From the NCBI GenBank assembly GCA_900752435.1, contig CAADVD010000022.1:1-64000 (forward strand): a DNA stretch of 64,000 nucleotides, in the 5' to 3' direction. This document shows positions 40,057-48,335 of the stretch, in pieces. This DNA is from Oscillospiraceae bacterium. Lineage in GTDB: Bacteria; Bacillota; Clostridia; Oscillospirales; Ruminococcaceae. A program made the translations under genes and the position numbers. Below the pieces are notes generated by a model. It had not been told where the DNA came from. It ran no database searches and worked only from the letters and a program-made list of their open reading frames with translations. Each line of letters opens with the position of its first letter. The stretch's first letter is position 1.

Positions 40057-42438
40057 CTATTGTCTCAGTGAAACGCCGATTTTGTCCAATTGTTTCAGTG
40101 CGCGTTTGATGGCGCTGTCTGCTTCCTCATCCGTCAGCGTTCCCTTATCCGAGCGCATCAAGATGGAGTAGGAAACCGACTTCTTATCCTTGTCGATTTG
40201 TGCACCCTTGTATACGTCAAAAAGCTCGACCTTTTCCAAAATCGAACCAACTGCGTTTTTGATGGTCTTTTCAATCTGAATGATTGGCAGTTCATTGTCG
40301 CAAATTAAGCTCAAGTCGCGCGAAGTTGCCGGATATTTCGGCAGCGCTTTGTAGGTTTTCTCCGCGTTGGAAAGTGCAAAGAGGGAAGCGACATCCAGCT
40401 TTGCCAAATACACTTTGGCGCCTACGCTGTAGTTCTGGCATACCTTTGGTGAAATTTCGCCGAGAATGCCGATTTCCCTGCCGTCGTGAGACAGTACCGC
40501 ACAGCGGCCCGGATGGAAGGTCGGGTTGTCGCGGCAAGGAGCAATGTCCAGCTCCGCTGTTCCTAGTCGGTCGAGCAGTACTTCCACCATGCCTTTGAGC
40601 GTGTAGAAGTCCGCGTTTTTGCCATAGAGCGCTATGGTCAGCACAGCGTTTTCATCCGGTAAATCCTGATCGTCGTGCGGAATGTACTCCGTACCGATTT
40701 CATAAGCCCACAAATGCGGATTGCGGTTGTTGTAGTTTTTGGACACGATTTCCATGACCGATGGAATCATGGTGGTGCGCATGACGCTGGTGTCTTCCCC
40801 AAGCGGATTGGAAATCACCACGGATTTGCGCAGCGCGCTGTCGGCTGGCAGGTTGATGTTGTCGTAGTATTTCGGGCTGATGAACGAATAGGTCATGATT
40901 TCATAACAGCCAAGTGACAGCATGGTATCGTTGATTTTGCGTTCAAATTTCTGCTCCGGTGTGATTACACCACGGGAAACGCCGGTCATAACGGTGGTTG
41001 GTATTTTGTTGTAGCCGTAGATGCGCGCAATTTCTTCCGCAATATCGGCCTTGTGCTCAATGTCAATGCGGAAGGACGGAACGGTGATGACGTCGCCCTC
41101 GACGGTAAAGCCGAGCATGGTGAGCGTATCCACCATCTCTTCACGGGAAATGCTGACGCCTAAGAATTTGTTGATCCAGTCTGGAGTAAAGGGCACGGTT
41201 TTCGGTGTTTTGTCGGAATGATCCACATCGATCACGCCGTCTACCACTTCACCGGCGCCGAGCAGTTCCACCAGCTCGCAGGCGCGGAGGATACATTCCA
41301 TGGTGCTGTCTGCGGAGATGCCCTTTTCGTAACGGGAAGAAGCGTCGGTGCGCATACCGAGTTTTTTCGCGGTGATGCGGACGCTGCTGCCCTTGAAGTT
41401 GGCGGATTCGAAGACGACGGTTTGTGTATCGTCCATAATGCCGCTGAATTCGCCGCCCATAACGCCGGCAACGGCAACGGCTTTTTCCGCATCGGCAATC
41501 ACGAGCATATCTTCCGTAAAGGTGCGGTCAACGCCGTCCAGCGTCATCATGGTTTCGCCTGCATGGGCATTGCGCACAATGATTTGGTTGCCGCTGACGT
41601 ATTTGAGATCAAACGCGTGCATCGGCTGGCCGTATTCGAGCATGACGTAGTTGGTGATGTCCACCAAATTGTTGATGGGACGAACGCCGCTGGCGCGGAG
41701 ACGTTCGCGCATCCATTTTGGTGATGGACCGATTTTCACATTCTTTACGACTTTGGCGGTGTAACGCGGGCACAGCTCCGGATTTTGGACGTCTACGGAA
41801 AGGTAGTTGTGGACATCGTCGCCGCAGCCTTTGACTTCCGGATATTTGACGTTCAGCGGAATGTGGTAGGTAGCCGCGGTTTCACGCGCCAAACCGATGA
41901 CGGACAGACAGTCTGGACGGTTGGAGGTGATTTCAAACTCTACGCTGGTGTCGTTGAGACCAATGGCGGACTGGATATCCTGACCGACTTGGCAGTCTTC
42001 TTCAATCAGGAAAATGCCGTCTTCAATGGCATAGGGGAAGTCGTTGGCCGTCAGGCCGAGTTCGCCCAGCGAGCACATCATGCCTTGGCTGAGCACGCCG
42101 CGCAGTTTGCCCTTTTTGATTTTTTTGCCGCCTGGAAGGGTGGAGCCATCGAGGCAAACCGGAACAAGTGCGCCGACGACTACGTTGGTTGCGCCGGTGA
42201 CGATTTGGATGGGGGCTTCCTTGCCGACGTCAATTTGGCAGACAACGAGTTTGTCGGCGTCGGGGTGCTTTTCAATGGAGAGGACTTTGCCGACCACGAC
42301 GTTTGTAATTTCACTGCCTTCGATTTCATAGCCTTCGACTTTGGAGCCGGACATGGTTAAGTCTTCGGAAAATTGCTTAGGGGTGATGGAACTGTCGATG
42401 GTTACGTAATCGGACAGCCATTTCATGGATAAGTTCAT
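40057..42438 (-). CDS. pheT: Phenylalanyl-tRNA synthetase beta subunit
   Basis: 793 residues. N-terminal MKWLSDYV, tRNA-binding EMAP-like domain (GKVLSIEKHPDADKLVVCQIDVG), B3/B4 editing domain (SNRPDCLSVIGLARE, LVDITNYVMLEYGQPMHAFD), B5 and the C-terminal ferredoxin-fold anticodon-binding domain (KYPATSRDLSLI). It forms the alpha2-beta2 enzyme with PheS. ATG 42438 follows AAGGAG. Normally it directly follows pheS; here a 567-bp element separates them. Confidence 0.98.
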   Translation of the reverse strand: MNLSMKWLSDYVTIDSSITPKQFSEDLTMSGSKVEGYEIEGSEITNVVVGKVLSIEKHPDADKLVVCQIDVGKEAPIQIVTGATNVVVGALVPVCLDGSTLPGGKKIKKGKLRGVLSQGMMCSLGELGLTANDFPYAIEDGIFLIEEDCQVGQDIQSAIGLNDTSVEFEITSNRPDCLSVIGLARETAATYHIPLNVKYPEVKGCGDDVHNYLSVDVQNPELCPRYTAKVVKNVKIGPSPKWMRERLRASGVRPINNLVDITNYVMLEYGQPMHAFDLKYVSGNQIIVRNAHAGETMMTLDGVDRTFTEDMLVIADAEKAVAVAGVMGGEFSGIMDDTQTVVFESANFKGSSVRITAKKLGMRTDASSRYEKGISADSTMECILRACELVELLGAGEVVDGVIDVDHSDKTPKTVPFTPDWINKFLGVSISREEMVDTLTMLGFTVEGDVITVPSFRIDIEHKADIAEEIARIYGYNKIPTTVMTGVSRGVITPEQKFERKINDTMLSLGCYEIMTYSFISPKYYDNINLPADSALRKSVVISNPLGEDTSVMRTTMIPSVMEIVSKNYNNRNPHLWAYEIGTEYIPHDDQDLPDENAVLTIALYGKNADFYTLKGMVEVLLDRLGTAELDIAPCRDNPTFHPGRCAVLSHDGREIGILGEISPKVCQNYSVGAKVYLAKLDVASLFALSNAEKTYKALPKYPATSRDLSLICDNELPIIQIEKTIKNAVGSILEKVELFDVYKGAQIDKDKKSVSYSILMRSDKGTLTDEEADSAIKRALKQLDKIGVSLRQ

Positions 42439-42454
42439 AACGATAACTCCTTGG

Positions 42455-42487
42455 AAAATTGCAAATTGCAAATTGCAAATTGCAAAT
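42455..42487. repeat. Terminal inverted repeat, pheT-side arm
   Basis: 33 bp made of 7-bp units (AATTGCA four times, plus flanks). Its reverse complement equals the arm at 42989-43021 except for one position that is still a G-U pair in RNA. It begins 4 bp upstream of the pheT ribosome site (as transcribed). Confidence 0.95.
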
Positions 42488-42596
42488 TATTTTGTGAAAT
42501 TTTAGCTTGTGCTTTTATTTGTTTGGTTTGTGAAAGAACATCATTTTTCTTTTAATTAAAAATTCCGTCAATGCAATTTATTTTTCGTCTGCGCTT

Positions 42597-42968
42597 CTAT
42601 CCTTTTGTTTCTTGCTTTGCTTTTGAGGTACGAATGATGCTGTATAAAATTTTTTCAATTTCAATGCAGTCAGGGTAGATGGAGGAAAACTCTTGTTCTG
42701 TTAAGTAATCAGTGGCTTTTAAAAGCTTTAGCCAGTATTTTGTTTCCGAGGTTTCTTTTAGGGAAATGTTGAGTTTGAAAATGAAGTCCTTGGAACTGGA
42801 AGCTTGTATTGCTTCGGCAACATTTGCGCCAATACTCGTTCCGCACCGCAGCAATTGTTTCGCCAAAACAAACTCTTTCTTATTCTGAACCAAATACTGA
42901 TATAACTTCACGATTCGCACAGCAAAATCAAACGACTTTGCTTCCACCACATTCTCCCGATATACCAT
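42597..42968 (-). CDS. Four-helix-bundle protein (23S rRNA intervening sequence protein family)
   Basis: 123 residues, all helical. SFDFAVRIVKLYQYL, VLAKQLLRCGTSIGANVAEAIQASSSKDFIFKLNISLKETSETKYWLKLL (in parts) and EIEKILYSIIRTSK are the family pattern (helix 1 to helix 4, with the conserved GTSIGANVAEA turn). These small basic proteins are pentameric nucleic-acid binders related to the Avd accessory protein of diversity-generating retroelements; their own role is unknown. It is read in the same direction as pheS and pheT. The ribosome site is weak (GCAGGGAAA). Confidence 0.92.
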   Translation of the reverse strand: MVYRENVVEAKSFDFAVRIVKLYQYLVQNKKEFVLAKQLLRCGTSIGANVAEAIQASSSKDFIFKLNISLKETSETKYWLKLLKATDYLTEQEFSSIYPDCIEIEKILYSIIRTSKAKQETKG

Positions 42969-42988
42969 CTTGTTTCCCTGCCCTCATC

Positions 42989-43021
42989 ATTTGCAATTTG
43001 CAATTTACAATTTGCAATTTT
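42989..43021. repeat. Terminal inverted repeat, pheS-side arm
   Basis: 33 bp of 7-bp units (TGCAATT, TGCAATT, TACAATT, TGCAATT with flanks), the inverted partner of 42455-42487. It begins 1 bp after the pheS stop codon in transcript direction. Confidence 0.95.
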
Positions 43022-43022
43022 T

Positions 43023-44042
43023 CTAGAATTGATCTAAAAATCGCATATCGTTGTCAAAGAACATACGAATATCATCGATGGCGAAACGGCGCATAACGAC
43101 GCGTTCAAGACCCATGCCAAATGCAAAACCGGAGTATTCTTCGGGGTCAATGCCGCAGTTTTGAAGCACTTTTGGATGCACCATGCCAGCACCCAGAATT
43201 TCAATCCAGCCCTCGCCCTTGCAGACGCGGCAGCCTTCGCCGTGGCAATTGAAGCACATAACATCCATTTCAGCGGACGGTTCGGTGAATGGAAAATGGT
43301 GCGGACGGAAGCGGACGACCGAATCTTCGCCGTAGAGACCTTTTACGAACAGCTCCAACGTGCCTTTGAGATCGGACATGGTGATGCCTTTGTCTACAAC
43401 CAGGCCCTCAATTTGATGGAAAACCGGTGAGTGGGTAGCATCCAGTGCATCGGAGCGATAAACACGGCCGGGGGAGATGATGCGGATTGGCGGCTTGCGC
43501 TTTTCCATGGTGCGGATTTGAACCGGTGAGGTTTGGGTGCGCAGCAAGACGTTGTCCGTAATGTAGAAGGTGTCTTGGGTATCTCTGGCTGGATGGTCTT
43601 TCGGGATGTTGAGCGCTTCAAAGTTGTAATAGTCCAGCTCGACCTCCGGACCGCTGACCACGTCAAAGCCCATGCCGAGGAAGATTTCCTTGATTTCATC
43701 CATGACGAGGGTGAGCGGATGCTGTTTGCCGACGTTGAATTTTTGGCCGGGCATGGTGACGTCGATGGTTTCGGCTTTGAGCTGTTCCTCAAGCTGCTTT
43801 TCTTTCAGCGCCTGCACACGGCTGGTGATTTCCGCTTCAATGGTTGCGCGGACTTCATTGGCCAATTGGCCGATGACTGGACGTTCTTCAGCAGAGAGCT
43901 TGCCCATCTGCTTTAAGATGCCGGTCAGTTCGCCTTTTTTGCCTAAGTATTTGATTTTCAGCTCGTCCAAAGCTTTTAAGTTGTCGCACTTTTCGAGCGC
44001 GTCGATGGCGACTTGTTTGATTTGCTCTAAGGCTTGTTTCAT
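43023..44042 (-). CDS. pheS: Phenylalanyl-tRNA synthetase alpha subunit
   Basis: 339 residues. N-terminal coiled-coil tRNA-binding arm (about 1-90), then class II motifs: motif 2 HSPVFHQIEGLVVDKGITMSDLKGTL, FRPHHFPFTEPSAEMD and motif 3 GFAFGMGLERVVMRRFAIDDIR. It carries the phenylalanine-activating site. ATG 44042 follows AAGGAG. Transcribed first in the operon, behind a T-box leader. Confidence 0.98.
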   Translation of the reverse strand: MKQALEQIKQVAIDALEKCDNLKALDELKIKYLGKKGELTGILKQMGKLSAEERPVIGQLANEVRATIEAEITSRVQALKEKQLEEQLKAETIDVTMPGQKFNVGKQHPLTLVMDEIKEIFLGMGFDVVSGPEVELDYYNFEALNIPKDHPARDTQDTFYITDNVLLRTQTSPVQIRTMEKRKPPIRIISPGRVYRSDALDATHSPVFHQIEGLVVDKGITMSDLKGTLELFVKGLYGEDSVVRFRPHHFPFTEPSAEMDVMCFNCHGEGCRVCKGEGWIEILGAGMVHPKVLQNCGIDPEEYSGFAFGMGLERVVMRRFAIDDIRMFFDNDMRFLDQF

Positions 44043-44500
44043 AAGATTACTCCTTATACATGTGAAATTGAAACGGAAGCACGGATTCAATTCGTGCTTC
44101 CTTAAGGAACAAGGCGTTTTTGCAATAAAAAAATCCCTGTCCCCAGACGAATACAAGGGACGAAGGATTGCTCACTACGCGGTACCACCCTGATTTCAGG
44201 AGAATTTTTGGAAAAATCTCGATTCCAATTGCCTGACGGCAATTGGCGGCTGACGGGAGATTTCTTTCTCATCAACCCGATTGAATCGTTCCAATTTCTC
44301 TCACTGACACTTCATTGAGCTTGATAACGGAAGCCAGCCGTTTTTACCTAGTGGCAGATTTTCACTGCGTTCAGCAAAACCACTCCGAAGGGAAACTTCT
44401 GCGCCGCGTTCGCACCGGCCGCTTTCAGCCTGCGGCAGCCGTTCTCTGGTGTGCGAAAGGAGTACGGGCATACTCACTTCATCTTGGTGTTTGCGATATT
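44043..44500 (-). promoter_or_regulatory. T-box leader of pheST, phenylalanine-specific
   Basis: The conserved T-box AGGGTGGTACCGCG lies at 44178-44191. Upstream is a Stem I with AGAGA and the GCTGAAAG distal loop; the likely specifier is TTC (44392-44394), followed by CCTTCGGAG. Downstream, GTCCC/GGGAC and a T7 run (44127-44169) form the terminator. Uncharged tRNA-Phe should favour the antiterminator and switch on pheS, the intervening gene and pheT. Confidence 0.92.
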
Positions 44501-44506
44501 AGTATT

Positions 44507-44535
44507 AATATAACAAATCTTTAACAAATTTGCAA
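44507..44535 (-). promoter_or_regulatory. Promoter of the pheST T-box leader
   Basis: Minus strand TTGCAA (44530-44535), 17-bp spacer, TATATT (44507-44512). Confidence 0.8.
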
Positions 44536-44556
44536 GTACGAATTTCACAAAATATA

Positions 44557-44585
44557 TTGAATCTTGAAGTCAAATACACTATAAT
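44557..44585 (+). promoter_or_regulatory. Promoter of the membrane protein-acpS operon
   Basis: TTGAAT (44557-44562), 17-bp spacer, TATAAT (44580-44585), divergent from the pheS promoter. Confidence 0.8.
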
Positions 44586-44692
44586 AAATACAGAAGCTGT
44601 TGCTTCGTTTGGCGGTTTTGACGTCAAACGGTTGGTGAATCAAAAGAGAAAGGAAGTTTTCGGAGCAATCCGAACGAACAGAGGTTGTACAA

Positions 44693-45211
44693 ATGGACGT
44701 ATTTTTGGAACAAATTGTCGCAAAGAAAAATACTGGAGTGGATACGCTCAAGCGTGTGGGGATTGTTGTGGCAACGGTTGTCGTGGTCTATGCCGTGATG
44801 TTTTTACTGCCGGGCATTTTTCCGATTCTTGGAATGGTGAGTATCTTGCTGGCGGCGGCGGCGATTTATGGGGCATGGTTTTTGTTCAGCAGCTTGAATG
44901 TGGAATACGAATACATTCTCACTAATGGCGAAATTGACGTGGACAAAATCATTTCGCGCCGCAAACGCAAACGTCTTATCACCGTCAATGCGCGGAATTT
45001 TACTGCATTTGGCCCGTACCGTGCGGCGGATCACGCGAATGAAACCTATGCCGCGACCATTATGGCGTGCAGCAGTCCAACTGATCCGGACGCTTATTAT
45101 GCGGTAACCGACCATCCAAAATTTGGCCGGTGCATGCTCATTTTCAATCCGAATGAAAAGATCATTGAGAATGCAAAAATGTTTATTAAGAGGAGCGTTA
45201 TCACCAATTGA
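44693..45211 (+). CDS. DUF6106-like membrane protein
   Basis: 172 residues. A short N-terminus (MDVFLEQIVAKK), two adjacent transmembrane helices (about 22-42 and 46-66), then a cytoplasmic domain with LNVEYEYILTNGEIDVDKIISRRKRKRLITV, resembling a PH-like domain. This looks like the clostridial DUF6106 family by memory. Its stop overlaps the acpS start by coupling. Function unknown; the acpS link suggests nothing firm. Confidence 0.75.
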   Translation: MDVFLEQIVAKKNTGVDTLKRVGIVVATVVVVYAVMFLLPGIFPILGMVSILLAAAAIYGAWFLFSSLNVEYEYILTNGEIDVDKIISRRKRKRLITVNARNFTAFGPYRAADHANETYAATIMACSSPTDPDAYYAVTDHPKFGRCMLIFNPNEKIIENAKMFIKRSVITN

Positions 45212-45573
45212 ACATTCAAACCGGAATTGATTTGGTAGAGACTGGACGCATTCAAAAGAGTTTGCAAAACCCTCGTTTTTTAACGAGGGTTTTTTCAAAG
45301 GATGAACGGGATTTGTTTGCACGCATGCGCGATGCAGTTCCTACCATCGCCGCCAATTTTGCGGCAAAAGAGGCGTTTTCCAAAGCGCTGGGTACGGGTG
45401 TGCGCGGCTTTTTGCTGGCGGAGGTATCCGTACTGCGCAATGAGTTGGGGGCGCCGTATTTGGCCTTAAGCGGACAGGCACAGAAGCTGGCGGAAGGGCT
45501 TTGCTTCAGCGTGAGCTTGACGCACACGGAGCATTATGCAAGTGCCGTGGTGGTCGCTTATTCCGCTGATTGA
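45208..45573 (+). CDS. acpS: Holo-[acyl-carrier-protein] synthase
   Basis: 121 residues. GIDLVETGRIQKSL (Mg-binding Asp), FSKDERDLF, FAAKEAFSKALGTG (Glu-Ala-Phe-Lys core) and SLTHTEHYASAVVVA are the phosphopantetheinyl transferase motifs. It transfers the 4'-phosphopantetheine arm of CoA to ACP. The start is TTG 45208, overlapping the previous stop (TTGA), with AGGAG 14 bp upstream. No ACP gene is in the window. Confidence 0.95.
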   Translation: MNIQTGIDLVETGRIQKSLQNPRFLTRVFSKDERDLFARMRDAVPTIAANFAAKEAFSKALGTGVRGFLLAEVSVLRNELGAPYLALSGQAQKLAEGLCFSVSLTHTEHYASAVVVAYSAD

Positions 45574-45603
45574 ATTAAGGCTTAACTGAATCAACGCTTC
45601 GAG

Positions 45604-45635
45604 AGGCAGGGAGCAAGTGTGCTCCCGCCTTTTTC
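45604..45635 (+). terminator. Terminator after acpS
   Basis: AGGCAGGGAGCA pairs with TGCTCCCGCCT with one bulged A; T5 tail. Confidence 0.85.
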
Positions 45636-45651
45636 CTGTTTGCGCTGATCC

Positions 45652-45705
45652 TAAGATTTTTTTAAGATTTATCCCCGTCGAATATTCAGAACCCGCGCTT
45701 ATAAT
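45652..45705 (+). promoter_or_regulatory. Promoter with tandem TAAGATTT repeats before the second two-component system
   Basis: TAAGATTT at 45652-45659 and 45663-45670, 11 bp apart, sit just upstream of a -10 TATAAT (45700-45705) with a poor -35 (GTCGAA at 45677). An 11-bp repeat next to a weak -35 is the usual activator site of OmpR-family regulators, so self-activation is likely. Confidence 0.6.
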
Positions 45706-45736
45706 CAAAGCATCGGGAGAACAAGGAGGAACTCAC

Positions 45737-46438
45737 ATGGAACAACCGAACGTTTTGGTGGTCGATGATGACCGCGAGATTGTGCGCGCCATTGCCAAGC
45801 TGTTGGAGATGGAGGGCATGCATGTGCTGAAGGCTTACAATGGTCTGGAGGCCATGGACGTCTTGATGACACAGAATGTACAATTGATTTTGCTGGATGT
45901 GATGATGCCGCAAATGGACGGACTGTCCGCGACGCTGAAAATCCGTGAGAGCAAAAACATTCCCATCATCATCCTGTCCGCCAAAACGGAGGACAGCGAC
46001 AAGGTGCTGGGGCTGTCCATGGGAGCGGACGATTATGTGACAAAGCCGTACAATCCGTCGGAGCTGGTGGCGCGTGTGAAATCGCAGCTTCGGCGTTACA
46101 TGCACTTGGGCGGTGTCGGCAAGAGCAACCAGTCGGAGGAGCTTTGTGTGGGCGGGCTGTGTTTGGACCGTAAGGCAAAGCAAATTTTGGTGGACGGGGA
46201 AGCCGTTAAAATGACGGCGACCGAATACAAAATTTTGGAGCTGTTGATGGAAAATGCCGGACGCGTGTTTTCTGCGGAGGAGATTTACCGCAAGGTTTGG
46301 AACGAGGACGCGTATTCGGTGGAGAACACCGTCATGGTTCACATCCGTCACATTCGCGAAAAAATCGAAATTGACCCGAAATCTCCGAAATATTTGAAGG
46401 TGGTGTGGGGCATTGGCTACAAAATTGAAAAATTCTGA
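45737..46438 (+). CDS. OmpR-family response regulator, VanR-like
   Basis: 233 residues. Receiver with VLVVDDDREIVRAI, phosphoacceptor D54 (LLDVMMPQMDG), ILSAKTED and VTKPYNP; then a winged helix with MTATEYKILELLMENAGRVFSAEEIYRKVWNEDAYSVENTVMVHIRHIREKI (in parts). This is the VanR/RegX group common in Firmicutes. ATG 45737 follows AAGGAGGA; the frame-extended ATG at 45617 lies in the terminator. Cognate kinase follows 45 bp later. Confidence 0.94.
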   Translation: MEQPNVLVVDDDREIVRAIAKLLEMEGMHVLKAYNGLEAMDVLMTQNVQLILLDVMMPQMDGLSATLKIRESKNIPIIILSAKTEDSDKVLGLSMGADDYVTKPYNPSELVARVKSQLRRYMHLGGVGKSNQSEELCVGGLCLDRKAKQILVDGEAVKMTATEYKILELLMENAGRVFSAEEIYRKVWNEDAYSVENTVMVHIRHIREKIEIDPKSPKYLKVVWGIGYKIEKF

Positions 46439-46483
46439 GCAGAGTGTTTGGGATAAAAATGGGATTGCAAGGGGGATGTCAAG

Positions 46484-48283
46484 ATGGACAATACGAATTT
46501 GAACCATACTGTTGTACCGCCGACGCCGGAGAAACGGCCGTTCTTCTATGGGCGTAGTGTGAAAACGCTGTTGTATATTTTGACGGTGTTTTGTTTTGTC
46601 GTAGCCAGTATTGGCGTTGTGCTTTGTCAATTTTCATACACGTTTTTAAACAATGGGGATGCATTGGTTGCTTATTTGGTTGCGGCGTTCTTTGCGCTGT
46701 TGACTGCCGGAGGCGTGGTCGCTTCTTGTTTTGTGACCGGCCGCAATGGTGTTGAGAAAGAGATTCGCCTTTATTCCATAGATCAAATTTGGGTGGAAAT
46801 CCTGCTGGGCATTGGCATTGTGTGTTTTGGCATTTGGTATAGTTTGGTGAGCAACGTTCCCTATTACTATGATGAGGATGGCTCTTACGACTTCTATTAT
46901 TTTATGAACTATGTTATTCGTGGTTCTGTTGTCGGTGCGATCACCGGAAGTGCGATGTTGACCGTACTTCTTTCGATTGTACGTCAGCTTAAGGCCGATA
47001 CAAAGAATTTCGGTTCCATTCATTTTGTCACGCGCAAGTGGGAAGAGTTTAAGGCCTTTCTTCGCAGTGTGATGGATGAAACGCGTTATGCACAGTACGA
47101 TTTTCAGACGCGGATGCGCAAACGGCAGAAGAATTTTATCCTTGGCGTGTTGGTTTGTGCCGGTGTGGGATTGGCATTTTTCTGGACGTACTGGGTGCCG
47201 ATTTTGGCGTTTTTGGCATTGACGGCGCTGTGTATTTGGTTTGTGAAGAAAAAGGACAGCACAGTAGAGGATACAGCGCAGATTATGGCGCAGATTGAGC
47301 ACATTTCTATGGGCGATTTAACTAGTACTACGCAGATCAGTGTACTGTCTCCGCTTTATGAAACGTCGCAAAGATTGGCCGACATCCAAAGCGGTTTCCA
47401 GAAGAGCGTGGATGAGCAGATTAAGAGCGAGCGCATGAAGATTGAACTGGTTACCAATGTGTCGCATGATTTGAAAACGCCGCTGACATCCATCATCAGC
47501 TATGTGGATTTGCTGTCCAAAGAAGAGGGGCTGTCGCCGGAAGCCATGGATTATGTGAAGATTCTGGCGCAGAAGTCCGAGCGGCTGAAAAATATTGTAG
47601 CCGATTTGTTTACGCTGGCTAAGGTGACCAGCGGTGATGAGACCATGGATTACGAAGACTTGGATATGTCCAAGCTCGTGGTGCAGACGCTGGCTGACAT
47701 GGACGATAAGATACAAGGTTCAGGGTTTACGCTCAAGACCAACATTGCTGAGCCGCCGGTTCCGGTTTATGCGGACGGAAAGCGGATGTACCGCGTATTG
47801 CAGAACGTGATTGACAATGCGCTCAAGTATGCGATGCCGGGAACGCGCATCTTCTTAGCGCTGACGGCCGAACAGGGGCGCGCGGTGTTTACGGTCAAGA
47901 ATACGGCCGCTTATGAGATGGACTTTACCGAGGAGGAGATTTTGGAGCGCTTCACGCGCGGAGACAAGGCCAGAAGCACCGAGGGGAATGGACTGGGACT
48001 GTCCATCGCGAAAGGTTTTACAGAGGCTTGCGGCGGTACGTTTCGCGTCATCATTGACGGCGACCAGTTTAAGGTTACGGTAACATTGCCGATTCAGTCT
48101 GCTAAAGTGCAAGCTGAGGGGAACGGGCAGGAGGAGGCCGCAGTGAAAATGCCGGTGCCGACACCGGAGAACGTCATGCTGACACCAGTGGAAGCGCCGA
48201 AGCCATCACAACCACAACCATCTCAACAACCACAACCGCCGCAGACTTCTTCACCGCCCAATACGCGCTGGAATTACTTATAA
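46484..48283 (+). CDS. Multi-membrane sensor histidine kinase with proline/glutamine-rich tail
   Basis: 599 residues. Hydrophobic helices at about 25-50, 58-85, 103-124, 145-167 and 215-255 (the last possibly two), without a large outer domain, so it likely senses in or at the membrane. Then HisKA with H328 (VSHDLKTPLTS), NVIDNALKYA (N box), ERFTRGDKARS (F box) and NGLGLSIAKGF (G2). The last 45 residues are rich in Pro and Gln and seem disordered. AAGGGGGA precedes the ATG. Partner of the VanR-like regulator; target unknown. Confidence 0.92.
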   Translation: MDNTNLNHTVVPPTPEKRPFFYGRSVKTLLYILTVFCFVVASIGVVLCQFSYTFLNNGDALVAYLVAAFFALLTAGGVVASCFVTGRNGVEKEIRLYSIDQIWVEILLGIGIVCFGIWYSLVSNVPYYYDEDGSYDFYYFMNYVIRGSVVGAITGSAMLTVLLSIVRQLKADTKNFGSIHFVTRKWEEFKAFLRSVMDETRYAQYDFQTRMRKRQKNFILGVLVCAGVGLAFFWTYWVPILAFLALTALCIWFVKKKDSTVEDTAQIMAQIEHISMGDLTSTTQISVLSPLYETSQRLADIQSGFQKSVDEQIKSERMKIELVTNVSHDLKTPLTSIISYVDLLSKEEGLSPEAMDYVKILAQKSERLKNIVADLFTLAKVTSGDETMDYEDLDMSKLVVQTLADMDDKIQGSGFTLKTNIAEPPVPVYADGKRMYRVLQNVIDNALKYAMPGTRIFLALTAEQGRAVFTVKNTAAYEMDFTEEEILERFTRGDKARSTEGNGLGLSIAKGFTEACGGTFRVIIDGDQFKVTVTLPIQSAKVQAEGNGQEEAAVKMPVPTPENVMLTPVEAPKPSQPQPSQQPQPPQTSSPPNTRWNYL

Positions 48284-48289
48284 ATAATT

Positions 48290-48330
48290 ATTGCCGAAAG
48301 CAATCCAATCGGACTGCTTTCGGCAATTTT
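48290..48330. terminator. Convergent terminator between kinase and glnQ-like genes
   Basis: ATTGCCGAAAGCA pairs perfectly with its 13-bp complement (48315-48327); T4 on the plus side, A/T-rich on the other. Confidence 0.85.
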
Positions 48331-48335
48331 GTTTG

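Larger units (their letters stand above)
42455..43021 (-). mobile_element. Intervening-sequence-like element inserted between pheS and pheT
   Basis: 567 bp, AT-rich, bounded by 33-bp inverted repeats and carrying one gene, that for a four-helix-bundle protein of the 23S rRNA intervening-sequence family. In rRNA, such intervening sequences have complementary ends cut by RNase III. Here the same plan sits in an mRNA, 1 bp past the pheS stop and just before the pheT ribosome site, so neither gene is harmed. Mobility and processing are inferred from structure only. The 109 bp between gene stop and pheT-side arm (42488-42596) show nothing else. Confidence 0.6.

Noticed and set aside
42457..42488. 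The AATTGCA tandem array as a CRISPR or replication iteron
   Set aside because: Units are 7 bp without spacers, only four copies, and matched by an inverted array 500 bp away, which fits element ends better.
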